Source of the DNA: Desulfobacterales bacterium
GTDB taxonomy: Bacteria > Desulfobacterota > Desulfobacteria > Desulfobacterales > Desulfosalsimonadaceae
Assembly: GCA_029933295.1 (NCBI GenBank)
Contig: JAOZOL010000113.1
Span: 1-7,589 of the forward strand
Direction: 5' to 3'
Length of the DNA stretch: 7,589 nucleotides
The position numbers were made by a program, and so were the translations under genes. The notes under the pieces were generated by a model. That model saw only the letters and a list, made by a program, of their open reading frames with translations. It made no database searches and was not told where the DNA came from. Below, in pieces: positions 1 through 7,040 of the stretch; positions within the stretch are counted from its first letter, which is position 1; the number at the start of each line of letters is the position of its first letter.

Positions 1-30
1 CTATGTACGTCAACAAAACGGTCGTGATTC

Positions 31-1572
31 TTAGCGGTTTCGGCCTAATTTTTCATGGGCTGACACCCATTCAAGTGAAGATACAGCAGCCCCGAGTGAA
101 ATTTCACCCGCTGCCGCAACAGCGGCAACGATCTCGGCAAATTTGAGGGCTTTTCCCTGTCCATAGCATCCGAGGATTTCAAGACATTCCTTTTGCGTGG
201 GGAGTGCTGTGCCGCCACCGTATGTCCCGACGATCAGCGAAGGAAGCGTCAGCGAGGCGTAAAGATCACCTTCCGGTGTTGTTTCCATATGAACCATGCC
301 GGTTGAGGATTCCACCACGTTGGCCACATCCTGCCCGGTGGCGATGAACATGGCGGCAAGGGCGTTTGCACTTTGAACTCCGTTGCTGCTTCCACCTGCC
401 ATGAAAGTGCCGAGGCTCGAGACCTTCATGTAATATTCACAAGCCTCAGGATCAACTCTCAAGTGTTCAATCAGCAGATCCCGTTTGAGGGTGACTTCAG
501 CGGTCACACGCTTGCCCCTTGTGTACAGTGTATTGATTGTGGAAGTCTTCTTGTCGGTGGTCATATTACCATCCATGTAGTGGCGGCTGATTCCTTTGAA
601 ATGGTCCAGTATCCAGTTACAGGCGGCAAAAGTGGCGGCAGTGACCATGTTCTGCCCCGCAGCATCTCCGGTGGTGTAGTTAAAACGGAGGTAGACAAGT
701 TTGCTGGTAAGAAATTTCTGTATGCCGATAAGTTTTGCAACGTTTGAGGTGGCCTCAGCCTGTTTACGGAGCTCCTCAATATTCTCGTCTATCCATCGGG
801 CAAAGGCCATTGCTTTGCGGGCAGAGTCAAAGCTGAAGACCGGTGCACGCTGCATCATATCGTCTGATATGGTTGTTGTTATGCCGCCGCACAGGTTTAT
901 CATTTTTATGCCCCGATTGTATGAGGCCACAAGTGTTCCTTCCGTCGTGGCAAGGGGGATTAAGAATTCCCCATCGGCATGTTCGCCATTTACTTTTAAA
1001 GGACCTGCAAACCCGATGGGTACCTGGGCCACACCGGTGAAATTTTCGATATTTCCCTGAGTGACTTTTGGGTCGAATGAATATTTATTAATATGCTCGA
1101 TCGTTACGCCGGAGTAGTTTCCAACGAATTCTTGTCGCTGCTGGATGATTTCGGGTTCATAGTTGTGGTTCCTGTCATGTGGAATACCTGTTTTTACTCT
1201 GTCTTTGTCGGTAATGGTATCTGTAACCTCAAAATTCAGGGGGCCGAATGGTTCGGTTTGAAAGGCAAAATTTAAGCAATGTTCTTTGTCTTTTTCCAGG
1301 GCATCGGTTTGCACATGGATGTCAACGGTCTGGCCGAGAAGAAACTGGATTGCGTTATTTTCATTAACTTCCGAAGCCTTAACCGGCTGACCTTCCACTG
1401 TGGCAATGATTTTATCTAAAGGCATTTCATTGCCGTTTATTGCAACTGTGGTCATGCCGGTCAGTGTGGCATTTCCCAGCGGGTTTGTAAGGCAGAAGTG
1501 TACTCCCTCCCGGGTATTTGAAAGGCTTCCGGTTGCATAAAGTTTTTTAAGGATTATAGACGGTATTTCCAT
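31..1572 (-). CDS. Class I HMG-CoA reductase with an unusual soluble N-terminal domain
   Basis: Predicted cytosolic 3-hydroxy-3-methylglutaryl-CoA reductase, which reduces HMG-CoA to mevalonate and CoA, probably with two NADPH. The catalytic half spans about residues 165-513 of 513. Visible motifs are ENFTGVAQVPIGFAGPL (176-192), ATTEG with the catalytic Glu211, the dinucleotide-binding GDAAGQNM (302-309), TDKK with catalytic Lys341, GQD with catalytic Asp415, and the C-terminal catalytic His506 in VSAHEK. The TDKK motif and the C-terminal His place it in class I. Residues 1 to about 150 have no transmembrane segment and look beta-rich; I do not recognise this domain. It is the last gene of a three-gene set. 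The ATG is preceded by AGGAG at 7 nt, and this site overlaps the stop of the upstream gene. By eye, parts of this gene are more GC-rich than its two operon partners. No other mevalonate-pathway gene is in the window, so the fate of the product is unknown. Confidence 0.93.
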   Translation of the reverse strand: MEIPSIILKKLYATGSLSNTREGVHFCLTNPLGNATLTGMTTVAINGNEMPLDKIIATVEGQPVKASEVNENNAIQFLLGQTVDIHVQTDALEKDKEHCLNFAFQTEPFGPLNFEVTDTITDKDRVKTGIPHDRNHNYEPEIIQQRQEFVGNYSGVTIEHINKYSFDPKVTQGNIENFTGVAQVPIGFAGPLKVNGEHADGEFLIPLATTEGTLVASYNRGIKMINLCGGITTTISDDMMQRAPVFSFDSARKAMAFARWIDENIEELRKQAEATSNVAKLIGIQKFLTSKLVYLRFNYTTGDAAGQNMVTAATFAACNWILDHFKGISRHYMDGNMTTDKKTSTINTLYTRGKRVTAEVTLKRDLLIEHLRVDPEACEYYMKVSSLGTFMAGGSSNGVQSANALAAMFIATGQDVANVVESSTGMVHMETTPEGDLYASLTLPSLIVGTYGGGTALPTQKECLEILGCYGQGKALKFAEIVAAVAAAGEISLGAAVSSLEWVSAHEKLGRNR

Positions 1573-1579
1573 AATTTTT

Positions 1580-1585
1580 CTCCTA
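1580..1585 (-). promoter_or_regulatory. Shine-Dalgarno site overlapping the upstream stop codon
   Basis: On the minus strand the sequence reads TAGGAG, then AAAAATT, then ATG. The TAG stop (1583-1585) of the DUF2156-like gene shares bases with the AGGAG (1580-1584) of the HMG-CoA reductase gene, with a 7-nt spacer to the start. This arrangement favours translational coupling and supports the chosen ATG at 1572. Confidence 0.85.
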
Positions 1586-2572
1586 AAAAAAATTTGAAAT
1601 TTTAAAAAGGGTTAATATTTCCCTGAAAGGGAGTTTCCCCCTATGAGAACAAAATGTCCGGTACTCTGTGCCCCTGAACCTCGATTTCGTAAATCGTATG
1701 CCTTTAAAACTGTATATACTGTTGCCGTATTCATAAAGAAAACGGACCAGTTTTTTGGGTATACCGGCTTCATAGTAGCTGTTCGTATCGCTTACGGCAA
1801 AGGCGGAGAGGCCGAGGTGAATCTGTTTGATCCCTTCTTGTTTAAAGATGTCCATGGCGTGAATCATGATTGTGTAAAAGATACCCTGCTTGAACGCCCG
1901 GCTGAATCGGGAGATATTGGGAACATAGCTGATAATTTTACCGTTTGAATAGACCGGGTCGAAGAATATAAGTCCGATGAGTTCATCTCCCTGGTAGGCA
2001 AAAAATTTTCTCGTTCCTTCCTCATAATTCATATTTATGGGTCTGATCAGAAATTTGATTTCTCTGTGTTTGACTTTCCTCGTCTTTCTCCATTCCAGTG
2101 AAAGTCGGTTGTATCTTTTTTCATCATATTTTTCATGGATGGATATATTGTTTTTTATGGAATGGTTGAGTGATGTCCTCAGGATCTGTTTTTTTTTACC
2201 TTTGAGATCCCAATTTTTTAAATCGATGATCGATTCAATACCGAATTGTGTCGCATAAAATCCGAACTCATCATACAGGAGTTTTGCGACGGGTTCAGAT
2301 ACCTGGGCAAATCCGGCAGGCGGTCCTTTTTGCAGAAATTTTTCTATGAGTGTTTTTTGATCTTTTACGTGACACACAGGGTCTGATAATACGCCCCGCC
2401 TGCCCCATTTTTGTTCATATGCAATATAGCCTTTACCGGGCATATCAAAGTATTGCATTCCCGGCTGAAGGGCCGAAAAAGACATGCTGTGGCTGCCGTA
2501 TTCTTTAAGATACGACATCCTCTCTTCAAAACTGAACCTGTGTGTGGCTTCGGGCATAGGGCTTGTTACCAA
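1583..2572 (-). CDS. DUF2156 / phosphatidylglycerol lysyltransferase C-terminal-like protein (soluble transferase)
   Basis: A 329-residue protein resembling the cytosolic catalytic domain of MprF/LPG synthases, which has two GNAT-like folds and transfers an aminoacyl group from aminoacyl-tRNA to a lipid. Supporting patterns are the N-terminal GYIAYEQKWGRRGVLSDPVC (48-67), FGIESIIDLKNWDLKGKKKQ (110-129), the C-terminal GNAT-like GDELIGLIFFDPV (195-207), the GIKQIHLGLSAFA segment (247-259), and SFKGIRFTKSRFRGTEYRTF (288-307). No transmembrane flippase domain is present, so it is not a complete MprF, and the acceptor and donor are unknown. The reading frame opens with TTG at 2572, just after an in-frame TAA, and has no clear ribosome binding site. 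ATG at 2557 (residue 6) is an alternative. It sits 32 nt after the methyltransferase gene and is coupled to the HMG-CoA reductase gene. A run of nine A (2189-2197) encodes KKK. The family call is fairly secure; the substrate is not. Confidence 0.78.
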   Translation of the reverse strand: MVTSPMPEATHRFSFEERMSYLKEYGSHSMSFSALQPGMQYFDMPGKGYIAYEQKWGRRGVLSDPVCHVKDQKTLIEKFLQKGPPAGFAQVSEPVAKLLYDEFGFYATQFGIESIIDLKNWDLKGKKKQILRTSLNHSIKNNISIHEKYDEKRYNRLSLEWRKTRKVKHREIKFLIRPINMNYEEGTRKFFAYQGDELIGLIFFDPVYSNGKIISYVPNISRFSRAFKQGIFYTIMIHAMDIFKQEGIKQIHLGLSAFAVSDTNSYYEAGIPKKLVRFLYEYGNSIYSFKGIRFTKSRFRGTEYRTFCSHRGKLPFREILTLFKISNFF

Positions 2573-2604
2573 TGTTTGTGTGCGATGATGTTATATAATT
2601 ATTA

Positions 2605-3246
2605 CTATTTTTGCCCCAGGATCGAATAGTAACGATCATCAAAAAGCATTCTGAAATATTTCACTTTTTTTATTTTCAGGCCCAGTTCCCGCATGTATTT
2701 TTGATAGTCATATACTGGATGGAGCGCATTTTTTGCAGCAATTACGAAAAACAGATCCGCCATACGCCAGTAGAGTATTTGAAAAAATTTTGCAATCAGG
2801 TTCCCTTTGGGAAGCGAGAAGTCGCCCACTACAACAAATCCATCCTTTTTTGCGAGTTTTGTCAGAAGGCTGAGTACCTGTATCATCATTTTTTCTGGAA
2901 ATACATTAAGGAAGAAGTTCGCAAATACCATGTCGTACTTGGAAAATTCGTCTATCTCAAGGATATTTTGATGAAGCTGTCTGATGGGGTGCTTGAATGT
3001 TTTTTTTTCGATTCCTTTATTGAATCTTTTCAGCATTGTTGCCGACAAATCGACGACCGTGACCTTTGCCCCCCGCTGGGCCGCTGCGATTGCATCAATG
3101 CCGTGGCCGACTCCGGCAAACAGGACATTGCTGTCGGGTTTGATCTTGTCAAGCATCGCGGTCTTGCATTTGTCTATTTGATTGAAACTGTAAATAACAG
3201 ACATAAGGTCGTAAAAAGGACCGACGATTGAGTATCTATCTTTCAT
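2605..3246 (-). CDS. Class I SAM-dependent methyltransferase (substrate unknown)
   Basis: A 213-residue Rossmann-fold methyltransferase. Motif I is VLFAGVGHGID (41-51), where the glycine-rich loop binds S-adenosylmethionine. VTVVDLS (62-68) follows, with Asp66 likely contacting the ribose. YDMVFANFFLNVFPE (104-118) is the motif IV region, and GFVVVGDF (136-143) is the following strand. The opening YSIVGPFYDLMSVIY resembles the N terminus of UbiE-like and phospholipid methyltransferases. A hydrophobic stretch at about 150-175 (IAKFFQILYWRMADLFFVIA) could form a lid or membrane-facing surface, which would suit a lipophilic substrate; this is inference. The ATG at 3246 has GGAG at 8 nt. It is the first gene of the accessory operon. 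A run of nine A (3000-3008) lies within EKK. The methyltransferase class is clear; the substrate cannot be read from the sequence. Confidence 0.85.
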   Translation of the reverse strand: MKDRYSIVGPFYDLMSVIYSFNQIDKCKTAMLDKIKPDSNVLFAGVGHGIDAIAAAQRGAKVTVVDLSATMLKRFNKGIEKKTFKHPIRQLHQNILEIDEFSKYDMVFANFFLNVFPEKMMIQVLSLLTKLAKKDGFVVVGDFSLPKGNLIAKFFQILYWRMADLFFVIAAKNALHPVYDYQKYMRELGLKIKKVKYFRMLFDDRYYSILGQK

Positions 3247-3252
3247 AATCAG

Positions 3253-3258
3253 CTCTCC
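3253..3258 (-). promoter_or_regulatory. Ribosome binding site of the methyltransferase gene
   Basis: GGAGAG on the minus strand. The GGAG core lies 8 nt upstream of the ATG at 3246, which supports this start. Confidence 0.75.
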
Positions 3259-3278
3259 GGGAAAATTGTTTTTGTGGT

Positions 3279-3307
3279 GAAATAAACAAGTTGTATGGTT
3301 ATGGCAA
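3279..3307 (-). promoter_or_regulatory. Candidate sigma70-type promoter for the accessory operon
   Basis: On the minus strand TTGCCA (3302-3307, five of six matches to TTGACA) is followed after 17 nt by TATTTC (3279-3284, a weak match to TATAAT). It sits 33 bp upstream of the methyltransferase start, in the only sizeable gap between the two gene groups. The weak -10 box keeps confidence low. Confidence 0.3.
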
Positions 3308-3349
3308 ATTTTAATAAATACCGGTAACTGAAATTATGCCGGGTTTTTG

Positions 3350-3366
3350 CTAGTGAAAACCTAGTG
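3350..3366. repeat. Tandem 6-bp direct repeat, 11-bp period
   Basis: CTAGTG occurs at 3350-3355 and again at 3361-3366, so the copies repeat once per helical turn (CACTAG-GTTTT-CACTAG on the minus strand). CTAG is itself palindromic, so a short 4-bp hairpin is also possible. The pair lies 4 bp past the metG stop codon and upstream of the promoter candidate. An operator role is possible but unproven; a match this short can occur by chance. Confidence 0.35.
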
Positions 3367-3369
3367 TCT

Positions 3370-5304
3370 TTATTTTACCGGTGTACCCGAAGGCAAGGGG
3401 TTGTCAAGAGTCACAACTGAGCAGGCATCATCTGTTACAGCAGCCAGCAGCATTCCCTCGGAACGAACCCCCATTAGTTTGGCGGGTTTTAAATTAGCGA
3501 GAACAATGATTTTTTTACCGGTTATTTCCTCGGGGGTGTAGCTTTTGGCAATTCCCGCAACAATCGTTCTTTTTTCCCCCCCAAGATTAACTTCCAGCTT
3601 AAGCAGTTTGTTTGCTTTTGGTATCTTTTCGGCATGAATAACAGTGGCTACACGCAGATCTAATTTCAGCACTTCTTCAAAAGAAATTTCAGGCTTTAGG
3701 CCAAGAGATGGTTTAGGGACTTTTTGTTTTTGTTCTGTGCCCGAGCTTTTTTTCTGATTTAATTTTTTAGGATCAATTCGGGGAAACAGGGTCACCGGTT
3801 TTGGAAGGTTTTCTCCAGGGCTGATGGCTCCCCAGCGTTTAATTTCTTCAAGGGTAAAAAATGTTTTATCTTTTTGTCCGAGATGGCTGTTCATTGTGTG
3901 TGATGTTTCAGGCATGATCGGGTAAATCAGCCCGGCAATAACCCGTAATCCTTCTAATAGATTGTAAATAACCGCCCCAAGCCGATCTTTCTCATTTTCA
4001 TTTTTTGCAAGTTCCCATGGCGCCGTTGAAACCACATATTTATTCATTTTTGAAATAAGCGCCCATATAGCATGTATTGCTTTATGGAAGGCAAAGTCTT
4101 CCATTGCCTGTTTAAATTCATCTATTGTGCTATATGCGTCATCCATTAAATCTGCTTTTTGTCCATTCCGAATTTCTGCGGCGACTGACGGTACCTGTCC
4201 GTTAAAATACTTGTGGAACATGGCAAGCACTCGTGAAAAAAGATTTCCCAGATCATTGGCCAGATCTGAATTAATTCGTTCAATTAAAGTAGTTTCTGAA
4301 AAACTTGAATCCAGACCGAACACCATCTCACGCATGAGAAAAAACCGGATGGCGTCGGTACCGTAAGTTGATAACAGATAGCCGGGGTCGACAACGTTCC
4401 CGAGGGATTTGGACATTTTGGTTTCATCGATATTCCAATATCCATGCACATGTAGATGTTTGTAAATGTCAATCCCGGCGGCTTTTAACATAATGGGCCA
4501 GTAAATGCCGTGGGGCTTTAGAATATCCTTTGCCACAATGTGCTGTGCAGCGGGCCAGAATTTTTTAAACTTTTCATGGTCCGGATAGCCCAGAGCGGAA
4601 ATATAATTTATAAGTGCGTCAAACCATACATAGGTGACATAGTTTTCATCAAAGGGCAGGGTGATTCCCCATTCAAGGCGTGATTTTGGCCGGGATATAC
4701 ATAAGTCTTCCAGGGGTTCCCGCAGGAAAGCAAGGGCCTCGTTACGGTATCTTTCAGGCTGAATGAAGTCGGGATTTTTCTTTATATGATCGATCAGCCA
4801 GGCCTGATAACGGCTCATTTTAAAAAAATAATTGGATTCTTTGATGATTTCCGGTTTTGTTCCATGATCCGGACATTTGCCGTCTACCAATTCCCGCTCA
4901 GTGTAAAACCGTTCACATCCAAAACAATAAAGGCCTTCGTACTCACTGAAATAAATATCCCCGGCGTCAAATATTTTTTGTAATATTTGAGTGACAATTG
5001 AAATATGATCAGGATCAGTGGTTCGGATAAAATGGTCATATGAAATGTTTAATTTGGGCCAGAGATCGAAAAACAGTTTGCTGATTTGATCTGCGTATGT
5101 TTTTGGACTCACACTTTGCTGCTGGGCCGCTTTGACGATTTTATCGCCATGCTCGTCTGTGCCGGTTAAAAAAAAAGTTTCCCCGCCTGACATGGCGTGG
5201 AAGCGTTTTGCGCAATCTGCGGCAATGGTTGTATATGTATGTCCCAGATGCGGTTTTGCGTTAACATAATAAATGGGTGTAGTAATATAAAAAGGTGTTG
5301 GCAT
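3370..5304 (-). CDS. metG: Methionyl-tRNA synthetase with C-terminal tRNA-binding domain
   Basis: Charges tRNA-Met with methionine using ATP, in the cytosol. At 644 residues it has the usual length of the long bacterial form. The class I catalytic core shows the HIGH-type motif HLGH (19-22) and KMSKS (296-300). A single-zinc knuckle of the Thermus type is visible: C127-x2-C130 followed by C144-x2-H147. The helical anticodon-binding region follows (about 350-490, including NDLGNLFSRVL). A lysine- and proline-rich linker lies at about 510-535. The C-terminal EMAPII/Trbp111-like OB-fold (about 540-644) contains DLRVATVIHAEKIPKANKL and ANLKPAKLMGVRSEGMLLAA and promotes dimerisation and tRNA binding. 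The ATG follows the ricT stop by 8 nt. AGGAA (5316-5320) overlaps that stop, 11 nt from the ATG, so the two genes are probably co-transcribed. Confidence 0.97.
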   Translation of the reverse strand: MPTPFYITTPIYYVNAKPHLGHTYTTIAADCAKRFHAMSGGETFFLTGTDEHGDKIVKAAQQQSVSPKTYADQISKLFFDLWPKLNISYDHFIRTTDPDHISIVTQILQKIFDAGDIYFSEYEGLYCFGCERFYTERELVDGKCPDHGTKPEIIKESNYFFKMSRYQAWLIDHIKKNPDFIQPERYRNEALAFLREPLEDLCISRPKSRLEWGITLPFDENYVTYVWFDALINYISALGYPDHEKFKKFWPAAQHIVAKDILKPHGIYWPIMLKAAGIDIYKHLHVHGYWNIDETKMSKSLGNVVDPGYLLSTYGTDAIRFFLMREMVFGLDSSFSETTLIERINSDLANDLGNLFSRVLAMFHKYFNGQVPSVAAEIRNGQKADLMDDAYSTIDEFKQAMEDFAFHKAIHAIWALISKMNKYVVSTAPWELAKNENEKDRLGAVIYNLLEGLRVIAGLIYPIMPETSHTMNSHLGQKDKTFFTLEEIKRWGAISPGENLPKPVTLFPRIDPKKLNQKKSSGTEQKQKVPKPSLGLKPEISFEEVLKLDLRVATVIHAEKIPKANKLLKLEVNLGGEKRTIVAGIAKSYTPEEITGKKIIVLANLKPAKLMGVRSEGMLLAAVTDDACSVVTLDNPLPSGTPVK

Positions 5305-5312
5305 TGAGTCGG

Positions 5313-5984
5313 CTATTCCTTTCTTGTACTTTTTTTATTATATACATTGTTTTCAAAAGTCAGACAACACATGAGTCTTCCACAAACGCCTGATATTTTT
5401 GTCGGATTTAAGGAAAGGCCCTGCTTTTTTGCCATTCTGATCGATACCGGATTAAATTTTGTCATAAAGGATGTGCAACACAGTTCCCGACCGCATCTGC
5501 CGATGCCGCCGCACATTTTTGCCTGATTGCGGATGCCGACCTGGCGCATTTCAATTTTTATTCTGAATTTTTTGACAAGCATTTTTACCAGTTTTCGAAA
5601 ATCAACCCGGCCGTCGGCAGTGAAGAAAAATGTTATTTTGCTCGCATCGAAATTGCTTTCCGTGTGGAATAAATTCATTTCAAGCCCAATTTCTTCAATG
5701 CATTGACGGCAATATTCGAATGCGTTTTGTTCAAATTCAGAATTTTTCTTAATTTGATTAAAATCTTTTTCAGTCGCCGGCCGGTATACTTTTTTTAACG
5801 GCCGCGAACGGGGTTTTTTTTCAACCTGGGCAGAAGTGATGGCCACCATGCCGAATCCGAGACCGTTTTCGGTTTCAACGATAACATGGTCGCCTGTTTT
5901 TAATACAAATGTCCCGCATTTGAAATCATATATTTTCCCTGCCGGTTTGAACCGGATACCTACAATTTTTTCCATAAACGCCAT
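5313..5984 (-). CDS. ricT: PSP1-domain RicT-type regulatory iron-sulfur protein
   Basis: A 223-residue member of the PSP1/RicT (YaaT) family. In Bacillus, RicT works with RicA and RicF in an Fe-S-containing complex that affects RNase Y-dependent mRNA maturation; whether that holds in this lineage is unknown. The N-terminal part has VGIRFKPAGKIYDF and GDHVIVETENGLGFG. The PSP1 core follows, with FTADGRVDFRKLVKML (121-136) and EMRQVGIRNQAKMCGGIGRC (145-164). Seven clustered cysteines are visible in the C-terminal third: C158, C164, C169, C170, C201, C206 and C207, consistent with cluster ligation. The protein ends soon after the last pair and is shorter than I recall for the Bacillus protein. 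The first ATG (5984) overlaps the holB stop by 1 nt and has AGGA only 2 nt upstream. ATG at 5975 (residue 4) has AGGA at 11 nt and gives the family-like start MEKIVGIRFK, so it may be the real start. Confidence 0.9.
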   Translation of the reverse strand: MAFMEKIVGIRFKPAGKIYDFKCGTFVLKTGDHVIVETENGLGFGMVAITSAQVEKKPRSRPLKKVYRPATEKDFNQIKKNSEFEQNAFEYCRQCIEEIGLEMNLFHTESNFDASKITFFFTADGRVDFRKLVKMLVKKFRIKIEMRQVGIRNQAKMCGGIGRCGRELCCTSFMTKFNPVSIRMAKKQGLSLNPTKISGVCGRLMCCLTFENNVYNKKSTRKE

Positions 5985-7018
5985 TATCCTTTGGAAAGTT
6001 TTATGACAAGTGCATCTAAAGTAAGTCTCAGATTCGCATTGGCTTTAATATCACGTTCTGCTTTTTCAATTGCCTGTAATTTTGATATCAGCAGCCCAAC
6101 AGGTATTTGTTTTGAAGCTGCTTTAATTTTTTCTGATAAATCCATGTTGATTATTTTCTCAGGGCAGTCTTTGAACACTGCCAAATCCCTTAACCAGTTT
6201 TTCATTATCTCAAATGCAGTGAAAATCCAGCCTTTATTTTTTGATAATGCTTCTGCAAAGGCAAGACAAAAATTTATCGGTTGTGCAGGGAGGGTTTCCA
6301 TTTCATTAATTATCCAGTTACGCCTGGAGAGCCAATTCGTTTTGGCCATTGTTTCAGCGAGGGTCATACTGCCCCCGGCCATGGATGCGATGGCGGAAGC
6401 CTGTCCACTTGCAAGACCAAAATGATTCTCTATATAGGTTTGAAGAGAGTTTCTGGAAATCGGATTAAAACGAATATGCTGGCATCTGGAAGTGATGGTG
6501 GGCAGTAAATCCGATGTCTGCAATGCGGTCAGGATAAAAACGGTATGTTCAGGCGGTTCCTCAAGTGTTTTTAGCAGTGTATTGCCGGCTTCCGCGTTTA
6601 ATCTGTGCGCATCGGCAATAACAGCGATTCTGATTCTTGCCTCGTTGGGTTTTAAAGCTAATTTGCGGCAAAGCTCACGGATTTGGTCAACTTTAAGGAT
6701 ATCCCCGGCCGGTTTTACAATATGAATATCCGGATGATTTTTTGAAATAATTTTTTTGCAGGATCGACATCGGCCGCAGGGCTCAATGACATTATTATCC
6801 AACCTGGCAGCCGGGATGTCCTTGTCAGAGGAATTGACGGAGTGCTTTTGTAATTTAATACAATTGCACGCCATGGCGAATGCCGTGGCAGCTGTCTTTT
6901 TTCCTGTCCCTTCTAACCCTGTAAAAAGGAAGGCATGGGGAAGATTTCCGCTTAAAATTGCAGCAGTTAATAATCGGACAGGCCTTTTTTGATCAATTAT
7001 GGATGCAAAACCGGGCAC
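5984..7018 (-). CDS. holB: DNA polymerase III delta-prime subunit (clamp loader)
   Basis: Part of the clamp loader that opens the sliding clamp and places it on primed DNA at the replication fork. At 344 residues it has the usual length. The AAA+ domain shows a P-loop-like GLEGTGKKT (34-42), a zinc module formed by C51 or C53 with C81-x2-C84-x2-C87, a Walker B-like IAVIADAHRL (131-140), the LEEPP sequence (152-156) and the sensor-1 SRC motif (177-179). The segment between the first cysteine and the CxxCxxC cluster is longer than I recall for E. coli delta-prime. The rest (about 190-344) is the helical lid and collar region. The start is GTG at 7018, giving MPGFASIIDQKRPVRLL as expected for the family; no ATG gives a better full-length start. 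There is no clear Shine-Dalgarno sequence in the 22-nt gap after the HU gene. Its stop overlaps the ricT start. Confidence 0.93.
   Translation of the reverse strand: MPGFASIIDQKRPVRLLTAAILSGNLPHAFLFTGLEGTGKKTAATAFAMACNCIKLQKHSVNSSDKDIPAARLDNNVIEPCGRCRSCKKIISKNHPDIHIVKPAGDILKVDQIRELCRKLALKPNEARIRIAVIADAHRLNAEAGNTLLKTLEEPPEHTVFILTALQTSDLLPTITSRCQHIRFNPISRNSLQTYIENHFGLASGQASAIASMAGGSMTLAETMAKTNWLSRRNWIINEMETLPAQPINFCLAFAEALSKNKGWIFTAFEIMKNWLRDLAVFKDCPEKIINMDLSEKIKAASKQIPVGLLISKLQAIEKAERDIKANANLRLTLDALVIKLSKG
5987..5990 (-). promoter_or_regulatory. AGGA site that bears on the ricT start
   Basis: AGGA lies inside the last codons of holB. It is 2 nt from the first ricT ATG (5984), which is too close for normal use, and 11 nt from the ATG at 5975. 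This favours the downstream start, though only modestly. Confidence 0.45.
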
Positions 7019-7040
7019 AAATTTTTTCGTATGATCGGCG

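Noticed and set aside
1..30. Sequence downstream of the HMG-CoA reductase stop
   Set aside because: Thirty bases with no hairpin, T run or start signal that I can support; too short to call.
373..747. Plus-strand open frame of 124 codons opposite the HMG-CoA reductase
   Set aside because: It is antisense to the conserved catalytic region, and its composition reflects the complement of that gene rather than a protein family.
1583..2572. Calling this gene mprF
   Set aside because: It lacks the N-terminal membrane flippase and synthase membrane segments of MprF, so only domain-level similarity is claimed.
2611..3231. Plus-strand open frame of 206 codons opposite the methyltransferase
   Set aside because: It lies wholly antisense to a gene with clear methyltransferase motifs, its translation has no recognisable domain, and it has no clear ribosome binding site. 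It is a shadow frame.
3321..3343. Possible metG terminator built from CCGG...CCGG
   Set aside because: Only four base pairs with a loop of more than ten bases, and no clear T run follows on the minus strand.
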